A stretch of DNA of 24,408 bases from Pseudomonadota bacterium (GTDB taxonomy: Bacteria; Pseudomonadota; Gammaproteobacteria; Burkholderiales; Burkholderiaceae). Positions 1-8,064 of this stretch are shown here, one piece after another. The first letter of the stretch is position 1, and every line of letters starts with the position of its first letter. The stretch lies in NCBI GenBank assembly GCA_029777935.1, contig JAKORH010000320.1:1-24408 (forward strand), in the 5' to 3' direction. The translations under genes were made by a program, and so were the position numbers. The notes under the pieces are model-generated. The model did no database searches, had not been told where the DNA came from, and worked only from the letters and a program-made list of their open reading frames with translations.

Positions 1-870
1 GGCGCCGAGCACCAGCGTGACGAGCCCGACCGGCGCGACGATCCAGAACCACGCCTCGGTGCCGCCGAGCGCCGGATACAGCCGGGCCAGCAGGAACACG
101 CCCGCCTTGACCATCGTCGCCGAGTGCAGGTACGCGGACACCGGCGTCGGCGCCGCCATCGCGTGCGGCAGCCAGAAGTGGAACGGGAACTGGGCGCTCT
201 TGGTGAACGCGCCGGCGAGGATCAGCGCCAGCGCCGGCAGGTACAGCGGATGTGCGCGGACCAGGTTTCCCGACGCGAGCACCAGATCGAGGCCGTAGCC
301 GCCGGCGATCTGCCCCAGCAGCAGCACACCGGCCAGCAGGGCGAGGCCGCCGGCGCCGGTGACCGCCAGCGCCATGCGCGCGCCGTTCCTCGCGTCGCTG
401 CGCTCGTTCCAGAAGCCGATCAACAGGAAGCTCGACAGGCTGGTCAGTTCCCAGAACACCGCGAGCAGCAGCAGGTTGTCGGCGAGCACGATGCCGAGCA
501 TCGCGCCCATGAAGATCTGCAGGTGCGCGAAGAAGCGCGCGGCCGGTTCGTCGCGTTCGAGGTAGTACGCGGCGTACAGCACGATCAGCGCGCCGATGCC
601 GCACACCAGCAATGCAAACAGCCACGCCAGGCCGTCGAGGCGGAAGCCGAACGACAGTCCGAGCTGCGGCAGCCACTCGACGCGCCAGCGCACGACCTGA
701 TCGGCGAAGATAGCCGGCGCCAGCGCCAGCACGATCGCACCGCCGGTGAGTGCCACCACACCCGCGATCGCCGCCGCGCGACGGCGCTCGCCGTTGGGCG
801 TGGCGAGCGCGAGCAGGCTGCCGGCGAACGGCAGCAGCGCAAGCAGGGGCAGCAGCGCGGCAAAGGGCAT
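1..870 (-). CDS. mrpA: Monovalent cation/H+ antiporter subunit A, N-terminal part (cut by window edge)
   Basis: The minus strand reads open from an ATG at 870-868 to base 1, giving 290 residues without a stop; the C-terminus lies outside. The protein is almost entirely membrane helices and belongs to the NuoL/MrpA family, the proton-pumping-like subunit of multisubunit Na+(K+)/H+ antiporters in the inner membrane. Family landmarks are visible: the WELTS motif with the conserved Glu (residue 141) in a transmembrane helix, [18 protein letters not shown] (221-238) with the conserved Lys224, and Lys255 in SATMVKAG. The start MDGLAW-type Nuo signature is replaced by LDGLAWLF (79-86), as in MrpA/PhaA. 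The Shine-Dalgarno sequence is weak. A NuoL or hydrogenase-4 subunit is the alternative, but the [17 protein letters not shown] stretch fits MrpA better. Subunits B-G would be expected further left, outside the window. Confidence 0.85.
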   Translation of the reverse strand, partial: MPFAALLPLLALLPFAGSLLALATPNGERRRAAAIAGVVALTGGAIVLALAPAIFADQVVRWRVEWLPQLGLSFGFRLDGLAWLFALLVCGIGALIVLYAAYYLERDEPAARFFAHLQIFMGAMLGIVLADNLLLLAVFWELTSLSSFLLIGFWNERSDARNGARMALAVTGAGGLALLAGVLLLGQIAGGYGLDLVLASGNLVRAHPLYLPALALILAGAFTKSAQFPFHFWLPHAMAAPTPVSAYLHSATMVKAGVFLLARLYPALGGTEAWFWIVAPVGLVTLVLGA

Positions 871-934
871 GATGGATCGTGGTCGGCCGCGGCAACCGGT
901 GCCGCGGGGCTGCCGGCGGACGGCAGCGCAGTAT

Positions 935-983
935 AGGGATCGAGGATCGAGGAGCGAGGATTGAGGACAGGGAGTCGGAGATC
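935..983. repeat. Degenerate heptamer tandem repeat, 7 units
   Basis: Seven consecutive 7-bp units can be read: AGGGATC, GAGGATC, GAGGAGC, GAGGATT, GAGGACA, GGGAGTC, GGAGATC. They lie in the 258-bp gap between the divergently transcribed antiporter gene (starts 870, minus) and the response regulator (starts 1129, plus). The rest of that gap holds the palindrome at 1033-1042 and no gene that I can support. The array could be a decayed microsatellite. A regulatory role is only a possibility. Confidence 0.55.
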
Positions 984-1032
984 GGGGGCGGCGGTCGGTT
1001 ATGGAACGTTTGCCGCCGTCATCCTGCTGCCT

Positions 1033-1061
1033 ACGTGCACGTCCCCATATTGTTTAGGGGA
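1033..1061. promoter_or_regulatory. Possible operator: ACGTGCACGT palindrome and adjacent inverted repeat
   Basis: A perfect 10-bp palindrome ACGTGCACGT sits at 1033-1042. It overlaps a second short inverted repeat, TCCCC-(10 nt)-GGGGA, ending near 1061. Both lie about 70-95 bp upstream of the response-regulator start at 1129, a normal position for an activator site. No convincing -10/-35 pair was found, so the assignment rests on symmetry and position only. Confidence 0.22.
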
Positions 1062-1128
1062 ACTCGCGTTTTCCCGCGCGATCGGATGAGCTTCCTTACG
1101 CGATAATTCGTACGCTGAGTTCCGCGCC

Positions 1129-1794
1129 ATGAACGGCTTCCGCGCCATGCCAACCCTGCCTCGCGTGTACATCATCGACGACGATTCGGCCGTGCGCGAT
1201 TCGCTCGCGCTGTGGCTCGGCATGCGCGGCCACCGCACGCAGGTGTACGAGTCGGGCGAGGCGTTTCTCGCCGCCTCGCGTGCGCCGCTGCGCGGCTGCG
1301 CTCTGGTCGACCTGCGGCTCGGCGGCATCGACGGACTGGAACTGCAGCGCCAGCTCGCCGCGCGCGCGATCACGCTGCCGCTGGTGTTCGTCACCGGCCA
1401 CGGCGACGTGGCCACCGCGCGCAATGCCCTGAAGGCGGGCGCGTTCGATTTCATCGAAAAGCCGATCGACAACGACCGCCTGGTCGAAGTGGTCGCGGCA
1501 GCGCTGGCCGAGGATGCGCGCCGCGCCGAGCACGAGGCGCAGGCGCACCATCTGTCGGAGCGCATGAAGCGCCTGACGCAGCGCGAACGCCAGGTGCTGG
1601 CGCAGGTCGTCGCCGGCAAGCACAACCGCGAGATCGCGGTCGAACTGGGCATCAGCGCGCGCACGGTCGAGGTGTACAAGGCGCGGGTGATGGACAAGCT
1701 GCACGTGCGCCGTGTGCCCGACCTCGTACGCCTGGTGCTGAACGCCGAAGGCGGCGCGCCCGCCTCCGACAGCGCGCGCTCGCTGAGCGCCTGA
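1129..1794 (+). CDS. FixJ/NarL-type two-component response regulator
   Basis: This is a 221-aa protein with an N-terminal receiver domain and a C-terminal LuxR-type helix-turn-helix. Receiver residues are intact: acidic cluster D17-D19 (YIIDDDS), phospho-acceptor D61 (ALVDLRLGG), T89 (VFVTGHGD) and K111 (FIEKPID). The DNA-binding part has the LTxRERxVL start and the motif NREIAVELGISARTVEVYKARVMDKL. The receiver type and GHGD motif place it in the FixJ/TodT/StyR branch. A second in-frame ATG at 1147 (MPTLPRVYIID) is equally plausible, because neither start has a clear Shine-Dalgarno and the domain begins right after it. It converges with the kinase/regulator pair at 2021-4373 and resembles that pair's regulator throughout. 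The shared kinase partner is inference; the DNA target is unknown. Confidence 0.9.
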   Translation: MNGFRAMPTLPRVYIIDDDSAVRDSLALWLGMRGHRTQVYESGEAFLAASRAPLRGCALVDLRLGGIDGLELQRQLAARAITLPLVFVTGHGDVATARNALKAGAFDFIEKPIDNDRLVEVVAAALAEDARRAEHEAQAHHLSERMKRLTQRERQVLAQVVAGKHNREIAVELGISARTVEVYKARVMDKLHVRRVPDLVRLVLNAEGGAPASDSARSLSA

Positions 1795-1803
1795 CCGCCA
1801 CAC

Positions 1804-1840
1804 GAAAAAAAGTCCGCGCGGTGGAGACGCCGCGCGGACT
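1804..1840 (-). terminator. Rho-independent terminator oriented for the minus strand
   Basis: A perfect 11-bp stem AGTCCGCGCGG (1811-1821) / CCGCGCGGACT (1830-1840) encloses an 8-nt loop. On the minus strand it is followed by a seven-T run (1811-1805), a classic intrinsic terminator for the kinase/regulator transcript that ends coding at 2021. On the plus strand the hairpin comes 16 nt after the stop of the 1129-1794 regulator but is followed by CAAAG, so it would terminate poorly in that direction. The 1841-2020 stretch holds nothing else I can identify. Confidence 0.8.
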
Positions 1841-2020
1841 CAAAGAAGCGAGCTAGGGAGGAGAGGCCCGCTTTGTCGCTCTACAGGAGCAACCAACCGT
1901 CTGGCGCACCCCGGACAACCCGGCACTCGATGCCGCATCGAGGAGCCGGATCGCCGGAGACGCCAAACGCATCGTGCCATGGCACGCATACGACCGCATC
2001 AGCGCACAACCTACGCGATG

Positions 2021-2683
2021 CTACGTATGCGCGACGAATGCGTGCGGCGGGCGACCCGGCGCGCGCCGGTCGAGGTCGAAGCGCAGGCGGAACAGGTCGG
2101 CCACGCGGCGCGCGCCGACCTTCTCCATCAGGCGCGCGCGGTGGACCTCGACGGTGCGCGGGCTGATGCCGAGTTCCTCGGCAATTTCGCGGTTGTGCAG
2201 GCCGTCGGTGATGCGCTCGAACACGACCAGCTCGCGTTCGGTCAGTCGCTGCATCAGCGCGACGATGTTCTCGTGCTCGCGATCGCGCGCGAGCTGGGCC
2301 AGATCGCTCCGCAGCGCCAGTTCGACGGCCTCGAGCAGATCGGCCTCGTCGACCGGTTTCTCGAGGAAATCGACCGCGCCGTCGCGCAGCGCGGAGCGCG
2401 CGGTGGCCGCATCGCCGTGCGCGGTCATCACGATCACCGGCAGCGCCGGCTGCGCGTCGCGCAGCCGCTGCTGCAACTCCAGGCCCGACATGCCGGGCAG
2501 CCGCACGTCGACCAGCACGCACGCCGGCCGCGCGAACGACTCGAGCGCGAGGAACTGCTCGGCGCTCTCGCAGGTGACGATCTCGTAGCCGCGCAGCTTC
2601 AGCAGCAGCGTCAGCGATTCGCGCACGGCCGCGTCGTCCTCGACGATGTAGACGCTGCGCAGTTCGGAGGCGTGGCTATTCAT
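2021..2683 (-). CDS. FixJ-type response regulator, partner of the adjacent MASE1 kinase
   Basis: This is a 220-aa receiver plus LuxR-type helix-turn-helix protein. Receiver residues: E15-D17 (YIVEDDAA), phospho-acceptor D59 (VLVDVRLPG), T87 (VIVMTAHGD) and K109 (FLEKPVD). The output domain carries LTERELVVFERI and NREIAEELGISPRTVEVHRARLMEK. The start ATG at 2683 overlaps the end of the kinase gene by 8 bp (ATGAATAG contains the kinase TAG), so the two are translationally coupled and almost certainly form a cognate pair. It is a sequence relative of the convergent regulator at 1129-1794, suggesting an old duplication. A good intrinsic terminator lies about 180 bp beyond its stop. The regulated genes are unknown. 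Confidence 0.92.
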   Translation of the reverse strand: MNSHASELRSVYIVEDDAAVRESLTLLLKLRGYEIVTCESAEQFLALESFARPACVLVDVRLPGMSGLELQQRLRDAQPALPVIVMTAHGDAATARSALRDGAVDFLEKPVDEADLLEAVELALRSDLAQLARDREHENIVALMQRLTERELVVFERITDGLHNREIAEELGISPRTVEVHRARLMEKVGARRVADLFRLRFDLDRRAPGRPPHAFVAHT

Positions 2684-4373
2684 CGGCAGGCAGGTCCAGG
2701 TAGAACGTGGTGCGCGGCGCGGCGGCATCGAACGAAAGGCCGCCGCCGAGCCGCTCGGCAATCGAGCGCGACAGTGCCAATCCCAGCCCCATGCCGTGCG
2801 GCTTGCTGGTGGCGAGCGGCTTGAAAAGCTGCTCGCGCACCTCGGCCGGCACGCCGGGTCCGGTGTCCTGCACACAGATGCGCAGCAGCGGCCGCGCACC
2901 TTCGGCGCGCGCGACGCTGACGCGGATCGCGCGTTCGCCGGCCGCCTCGTGCAGCGCATCGCAGGCGTTGGCGAACAAGTTGTCGAGCACCGCACCGACC
3001 TGCACTGCGTCGCCGCGTGCCGCCGGCACATCGGGCGCGAACGACTCGTACCACGCGATCGACTCGCGCTGCAGGCGGTCGCGCAGGTGCGCGTGCGCGG
3101 CCGCGACCAGCCGGGCCACGTCGATGCGCTCGTCGCGCATCGCGCCGCTGCTGAAGAACTCGCGCATGCGCCGCACGTACTGGCCGGCGCGCTGGCTTTC
3201 GGCCACCAGGCGGCCGAGCACGCGCAGCAGCTCCTCGCGGTCGAGCGTCGCGCGTTCGACCAGGAGGCGGCAGGCGCGCGCGTAGGTACCGATCGCCGAC
3301 AGCGGCTGGTTCAGGTCGTGAGCGACCGCGGCGGCGAGCTCCGCGGTCGACGCGGTGCGCTGCGCGTCGGACAGCGCCGCGCGCTGCTCGCGCAATTCGC
3401 GCTCGCCCTCGGCGAGCTGGTCGGCCGCGCGCTCGCGCTCGCTGGAGGCGGCGCCGAGGTACAGCGTGGTCAGCGCCATCGTCAGCATCAGCACCTGGAA
3501 TTCGAATGCAGTCGTGGCGCGCGTGGCGAACAGCGCCAGCGCGGCGATCAACCCCACCTGCACGATCGGCAGCGCGACCGCGGCGCCCGGCAGGCCGTAG
3601 CGCATCGCCGCCGGAATGATCGGCAGGAACATCAGGTAGAACATGCGGAACTCGTCGAACGGCTTGAGCCCGAACACGAGCAGCAGCACCAGTGCCATCG
3701 CGATCACGAACAGCACGAGGTCGCGCAGCATGGCGCGGCCTTGCGGGCGCGTGACGAACCACGCGCGCCACGCGCCGCCCGCCAGCAGCAGCAGCAGCGG
3801 ACCGGCAACGGCCAGGCCCACCGCGTTGCCGATCGCGACCTGCCGCGTCAGTTGCGTGAGCCCCGCGCCGACCCGCAGGCCGGATGCGTAGCCGGCGATG
3901 CCGAACACGACGGTGGTGGCCACGCCCGTCGCGAGCGCGGCCGCGATCAGGATCGTCACGTCGCGCAGTCCGGCATCGCGCGCCGACCAGCGCGTGAAAC
4001 GAGCGATGGCCCACCCGGCGACGCAATAGCAGGCAGCGGCGCCGACGCCGGCGATCGCCAGCGCAAACGACGAGAAGCCCGCGAGCGGCGTGAGCCAGGC
4101 GGCCAGCAGCACGGCCGCGAACACGGATGGCACGTACTCGAGACCGCCGGCCGCGAGCAGCGTGACCGCGAGCGCGGGCTGCGGATACCACGGCGCGTTC
4201 GCCCGCAAGGTTTCCGCCAGCAGATGCGTGCTGGCGTCGACCAGCACGTACAGCGCGCAGAACGCCGCGCCGACCGCGAGCCGGCGCGGAGCCGCACCGC
4301 CGATGAGCGAGCGAAGGGTCAGTTGCATCGCCACGCGATCCCCGCGCGGCAGAGCCGGCACGCGCGCGGCCAT
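2676..4373 (-). CDS. MASE1-type membrane sensor histidine kinase
   Basis: A 565-aa inner-membrane kinase. Residues ~30-310 form a hydrophobic multi-helix block resembling the MASE1 sensor domain, followed by a short coiled stretch rich in E/R (~311-340). The kinase core is complete: H-box with phospho-acceptor H352 (AAAVAHDLNQPLSAI), N-box DNLFANACDAL (464-474), G1 box QDTGPGVP (502-509), F-box EQLFKPLATSK and G2 GMGLGLALS (527-535). DLNQP with this N-box is typical of the FixL/DctS/TodS-like branch. I chose ATG 4373 because GAGGAGA sits just upstream. An in-frame ATG at 4448 would add 25 residues but lacks such a site. It is translationally coupled to the response regulator downstream. The signal sensed by the membrane domain cannot be read from sequence. 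Confidence 0.92.
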   Translation of the reverse strand: MAARVPALPRGDRVAMQLTLRSLIGGAAPRRLAVGAAFCALYVLVDASTHLLAETLRANAPWYPQPALAVTLLAAGGLEYVPSVFAAVLLAAWLTPLAGFSSFALAIAGVGAAACYCVAGWAIARFTRWSARDAGLRDVTILIAAALATGVATTVVFGIAGYASGLRVGAGLTQLTRQVAIGNAVGLAVAGPLLLLLAGGAWRAWFVTRPQGRAMLRDLVLFVIAMALVLLLVFGLKPFDEFRMFYLMFLPIIPAAMRYGLPGAAVALPIVQVGLIAALALFATRATTAFEFQVLMLTMALTTLYLGAASSERERAADQLAEGERELREQRAALSDAQRTASTAELAAAVAHDLNQPLSAIGTYARACRLLVERATLDREELLRVLGRLVAESQRAGQYVRRMREFFSSGAMRDERIDVARLVAAAHAHLRDRLQRESIAWYESFAPDVPAARGDAVQVGAVLDNLFANACDALHEAAGERAIRVSVARAEGARPLLRICVQDTGPGVPAEVREQLFKPLATSKPHGMGLGLALSRSIAERLGGGLSFDAAAPRTTFYLDLPADE

Positions 4374-4473
4374 CACGCTCTCCTCGCGCGGCGCACCCGG
4401 CCGGCCGCACGGGCCGAGGGTTGACGCATCAAACGTAGCACAGGGCAAGCCTTCGCTCGCCGCAGCCTGCGCT

Positions 4474-5004
4474 CTACTTGTAGACGATGTCGGCGCGCCG
4501 GTTCTGAGCCCAGGCTGCTTCGTCGTGGCCGAGCGCGCGCGGACGCTCCTTGCCGAAGCTGATCGTCTCGATCTGCGCGTTGCGCGCGCCCAACAGCAGC
4601 AACCGCTCCTTCACTGCGTCGGCGCGCCGCTGGCCGAGCGCGAGGTTGTATTCGCGGCTGCCGCGCTCGTCGGCGTTGCCTTCGATCACGATGTGTCGCG
4701 CCGAATGCTCGGCGAGGTACTTGCCATGCGCCTCGACTGTCGGGAAGAAGTCGGGCTTGACGACGAACTGGTCGAAGTCGAAGAACACGCTGCGCTTGGC
4801 GAGCGGGCTATTCGGGTCGTTCAGCGCATCGTAGGCCGGCTGGGCGGCAGGAGCGACCGGTGCGGGCGCCGCAGACGGCGGCGTGGGCGCGGCCGACGGC
4901 GCGGGCGCGGCCGGCGCGGCGGGCTTCTGTTCGAGCGGCGTACTGGCACAGGCGGCCAACAGCACGGCCGCGGAGACGGAAATCAACCAACGAATCGCTT
5001 GCAT
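4474..5004 (-). CDS. pal: Peptidoglycan-associated (Pal-like) OmpA-family lipoprotein
   Basis: 176 aa. A short signal peptide ends in the lipobox LAAC with Cys19; Ala20-Ser21 after the cysteine, with no Asp at +2, predicts outer-membrane retention. Residues ~25-57 are a Pro/Ala-rich flexible linker. Residues ~70-176 are an OmpA C-terminal domain: VFFDFDQF, then GNADERGSREYNLALGQRRA (109-128), which includes the D112 and R127 positions used for meso-diaminopimelate binding in this family. The end, NRRADIVYK, is typical of Pal. The length matches Pal (about 165-180 aa). It is not next to tolB, tolA or cpoB: its neighbours are a sensor kinase and a divergent CoA ligase. It may therefore be an extra Pal paralogue instead of the tol-pal copy. 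Confidence 0.88.
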   Translation of the reverse strand: MQAIRWLISVSAAVLLAACASTPLEQKPAAPAAPAPSAAPTPPSAAPAPVAPAAQPAYDALNDPNSPLAKRSVFFDFDQFVVKPDFFPTVEAHGKYLAEHSARHIVIEGNADERGSREYNLALGQRRADAVKERLLLLGARNAQIETISFGKERPRALGHDEAAWAQNRRADIVYK

Positions 5005-5228
5005 GGGGCTTTCTCGGATCGGTTCTGGGATCCCTGAATTTTGGCCGATCAGGCACGGCTCCGTCATCGTCCAGTGCCGTACGTGTTTCCCGCATTGACG
5101 CCGCGCTGCCCGGGCCGACGGGATCCGGGAATGCCCCGATCCCGCGGGGTGACGGCCATCAACCGCACTGCGGCCGGGTCTGCGAACATGAGGCCGATCC
5201 GCCGGCGCGCTGGCGCCGGGCTGCCGCG

Positions 5229-7895
5229 ATGACGATCCGCAATCTCGAGTTCCTGCTGGCGCCGCGCTCGGTCGCGGTGATCGGCGGGTCGGACCGGCCG
5301 GGCACCGTTGGCGCCACGGTGATGCGCAATTTGCGCGCGGGCGGCTTTGCCGGTCCGGTCTGGCCGGTGAACCTGAGGCATCGCGAAGTCGCGGGACAGC
5401 CCGCATACGCGCGGGTGCGCGACCTGCCGCAGGCACCGGACCTGGCGGTGATCTGCGCGCCGCCCGCGACCGTTTCCGCCCTCGTCGCCGAACTCGGCGC
5501 ACGCGGCAACAAGGCCGTGGTCGTTCTGAGCGACGGGCTGGCCGCGGTCGAGCGCGGCAAGGGCCCGATGAAGCAGATGCTCGAGGGGGCGCGGCCGCAC
5601 CTGCTGCGCGTGCTCGGCCCCAATTGCGTCGGACTGCTGGTGCCGGGCATCGGGCTGAATGCGAGCTTCGCGCCCACCGCCGCGCAGCCGGGCAAGCTCG
5701 CGTTCGTGTCGCAGTCGGGAGCGCTTCTCACCGCGGTGCTCGACTGGGCGAACGCGCGCGGCATCGGCTTCTCGCACCTGATCGCAGTGGGCGAGATGGC
5801 CGACGTCGACTTCGGCGATCTGATCGACTATCTCGGCAGCGATCCCGGCACGCGCGCGATCCTGCTGTACGTCGAGTCGATCAAGTCGGCCCGCAAGTTC
5901 CTGTCGGCGGCGCGCGCGGCATCGCGCAACAAGCCGGTGCTGGTGGTCAAGAGCGGACGCGCGGCCGAAAGCGCGCGCGCCGCCGCCGCGCACACCGGCG
6001 CGCTCGCCGGCGACGACGACGTGTTCGACGCCGCGATCCGCCGCGCCGGCATGCTGCGCGTGGAGAACCTGCTCGACCTGTTCGTCGCGGTGGAGACGCT
6101 GGCGCGCGCGCCGCGCTTTGCCGGCGACCGGCTCGCGATCGTGACCAACGGCGGCGGCGCCGGCGTGCTGGCGGCCGACGCGGCACTGCTGGGAGGCGCG
6201 CGCATCGCCGAACTGTCGGCCGACACGCTGGCGAAGCTCGATGCGCTGCTGCCGCCGGCGTGGTCGCGCGGCAATCCGGTCGACATCGTCGGCGATGCGC
6301 CGGTCGACCGCTACGCCGAAACGCTGCGCGTGCTCGGCGCGAGCGACGACGCCGACGCGCTGCTGCTGATCCACGCGCCGTCGGCGCTGGTGCCGGCCGA
6401 GGACATCGCCGCCGCATGCGTGCCGATCGCGCAGCAGGCGGCGCGGCCGGTGCTCGCATGCTGGCTCGGCGCGCAGGCAGTCGAAGGCGCGTGGCACACG
6501 ACCGCGCAGGCGGGCATCGCCAGCTATCGCACGCCGGAAGAAGCCGTACGCGCCTTCGTGCAGTCGGTGACCTTCCGGCGCAACCAGGAACAGCTGATGC
6601 AGGCGCCGCCATCGCACGCCGATGCGTACGCGCCTGACGCCGAAGCGGCGCGGACGCTGCTGCGCGGCGCGCTGGCGGCGAAACGGGAGCGGCTGACGGA
6701 GCCGGAAGCGAGGCAACTGCTCGCGCTGTACGGCGTTCCGGTCGTCGACACGAGAGTGGCCGATTCGATCGACGCCGCGGTCGCGGCAGGCGCCGCGATC
6801 GGCTACCCGGTCGCGCTGAAGATCCTGTCGCCCGACATCGAGCACAAGTCGGACGTCGGCGGCGTGGCGCTCGACATCGATTCGGCCGAGGAACTGCAGG
6901 CCGCCGCCGCGCTGATGACCCGGCGCGCGCAACGGCTGCAGCCGCAGGCGCGCATCGAGGGCTTCACCGTGCAGGCGATGGCGCGCCGGCCGCTGGCGCA
7001 CGAGCTGATCGTCGGCGTGACGACCGATCCGCTGTTCGGGCCGGTCATCGTGTTCGGCCACGGCGGCACCGCGGCCGAGGTCCTTGCCGATCGCGCGGTC
7101 GCGCTGCCGCCGCTGAACGAGGCGCTGGCGAAGGAGGTCGTGTCGCGCACGCGCATCGCGCGGCTGCTCGCCGGCTATCGCGATCGGCCCGCCGCAGACC
7201 TGGCACGCATCCATCACGTGCTGGTGCAGGTGTCGCAGATGGTGATCGACCTGCCGGAGCTGGCCGAGCTCGACATCAACCCGTTGCTGGCCGACGAGCG
7301 CGGCGTGATCGCGCTCGCGGCGCGCGTGCGCGTGCGGTCCGCCCGGGCGGGCGAGGCGCGGCTGGCGATCCGGCCCTATCCGCGCGAACTGGAGGAAACG
7401 ATCGCCTGGCGCGGGCAAGCGCTGCTCGTGCGGCCGATCCGTCCCGACGACGAGACGCGCCACCTCGCGTTTCTGCGGCAGCTCGACCCGGAGGACATCC
7501 GGATGCGCGTGTTCACGATCCGGCGCACGATCGAGCACAGCGAGCTGGCGCGCCTGACGCAGATCGATTACGAGCGCGAGATGGCGTTCATCGCGCTGGT
7601 GCCGGGGGCCGACGGCACGCCGGAAACGGTCGCCACCGTGCGCGCGGTGGCCGATCCGAACAACGTCAGCGCCGACTTCGGCATCATCGTGCGCTCGGAT
7701 CTGAAGAACCGCGGCCTCGGCCACCTGCTGCTCGACAAGATGATCCGCTACTGCGCCAGCCGCGGCACGCGCGAGCTGGTGGGCGACGTGCTCCAGGCCA
7801 ATCACGCGATGCTGCAGCTCGCGCGCACGCTGGGCTTCGAGCTGGCGCAAACCGAAGACGGCATCGTGCGGCTGCGGCGGCCGCTGCAGGGCTGA
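5229..7895 (+). CDS. Bifunctional acyl-CoA ligase (ADP-forming)-like/GNAT acetyltransferase, Pat family
   Basis: 888 aa. Residues ~1-470 are the CoA-binding and ligase-CoA domains of NDP-forming acyl-CoA synthetases (SVAVIGGSDRPGTVG, LGPNCVGLL, FVSQSGAL, TNGGGAGVLAADAA). Residues ~490-715 are an ATP-grasp part (GYPVALKILSPDIEHKSDVGGV). Residues ~730-888 are a GNAT domain with the acetyl-CoA pyrophosphate loop RSDLKNRGLGHLL. E. coli PatZ and Salmonella Pat have the same order and use the GNAT part for lysine acetylation of metabolic enzymes, notably acetyl-CoA synthetase. Unlike E. coli PatZ as I remember it, H255 is present in AAHTGALAG, matching the phospho-histidine motif of active ADP-forming synthetases. 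ATG 5229 is the start because homology begins immediately (MTIRNLEFLLAPRSVAVIGG); its Shine-Dalgarno is poor. The gene is divergent from pal across 224 bp. Confidence 0.9.
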   Translation: MTIRNLEFLLAPRSVAVIGGSDRPGTVGATVMRNLRAGGFAGPVWPVNLRHREVAGQPAYARVRDLPQAPDLAVICAPPATVSALVAELGARGNKAVVVLSDGLAAVERGKGPMKQMLEGARPHLLRVLGPNCVGLLVPGIGLNASFAPTAAQPGKLAFVSQSGALLTAVLDWANARGIGFSHLIAVGEMADVDFGDLIDYLGSDPGTRAILLYVESIKSARKFLSAARAASRNKPVLVVKSGRAAESARAAAAHTGALAGDDDVFDAAIRRAGMLRVENLLDLFVAVETLARAPRFAGDRLAIVTNGGGAGVLAADAALLGGARIAELSADTLAKLDALLPPAWSRGNPVDIVGDAPVDRYAETLRVLGASDDADALLLIHAPSALVPAEDIAAACVPIAQQAARPVLACWLGAQAVEGAWHTTAQAGIASYRTPEEAVRAFVQSVTFRRNQEQLMQAPPSHADAYAPDAEAARTLLRGALAAKRERLTEPEARQLLALYGVPVVDTRVADSIDAAVAAGAAIGYPVALKILSPDIEHKSDVGGVALDIDSAEELQAAAALMTRRAQRLQPQARIEGFTVQAMARRPLAHELIVGVTTDPLFGPVIVFGHGGTAAEVLADRAVALPPLNEALAKEVVSRTRIARLLAGYRDRPAADLARIHHVLVQVSQMVIDLPELAELDINPLLADERGVIALAARVRVRSARAGEARLAIRPYPRELEETIAWRGQALLVRPIRPDDETRHLAFLRQLDPEDIRMRVFTIRRTIEHSELARLTQIDYEREMAFIALVPGADGTPETVATVRAVADPNNVSADFGIIVRSDLKNRGLGHLLLDKMIRYCASRGTRELVGDVLQANHAMLQLARTLGFELAQTEDGIVRLRRPLQG

Positions 7896-7930
7896 GCGTT
7901 CGGAAAGTAGTTGACGTTCTTCGGCGCGGT

Positions 7931-8026
7931 GTCGTCCCCGCCCCCGATAAAGGCATTCGAGGGCTCCAGCGGGGACCCAGTGCCGTGCGTCGAAAGGCGC
8001 TGGGTTCCCGCTTTCGCGGGAACGAC
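7931..8026. repeat. REP doublet (REPIN-like) between convergent genes
   Basis: Two inverted copies of one element face each other. Copy 1 (7931-7984) reads GTCGTCCCCGC ... GCGGGGACCCAGTGCC with a 27-nt interior. Copy 2 (7996-8026) is its reverse complement, GTCGTTCCCGCGAAAGCGGGAACCCAGCGCC, with a 4-nt loop. Copy 2 alone forms an 8-bp hairpin (8004-8011/8016-8023), and the ACCCAG-GCC parts of the two copies pair with each other. The ATTCCCGCGAAAGCGGGAA-type core is a widespread dispersed repeat in betaproteobacteria. It occupies the 169-bp gap between the ends of the ligase and ATPase genes, where it could also block read-through. Confidence 0.75.
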
Positions 8027-8064
8027 ACTTTCCTCGTCGCCGCGCAGGCGGCGCTTACTGAGCG

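Noticed and set aside
7684..8028. Minus-strand open frame beginning MSFPRKREPS
   Set aside because: This peptide is the usual false translation of the GTTCCCGCTTTCGCGGGAAC-type repeat; it also lies over the ligase 3' end.
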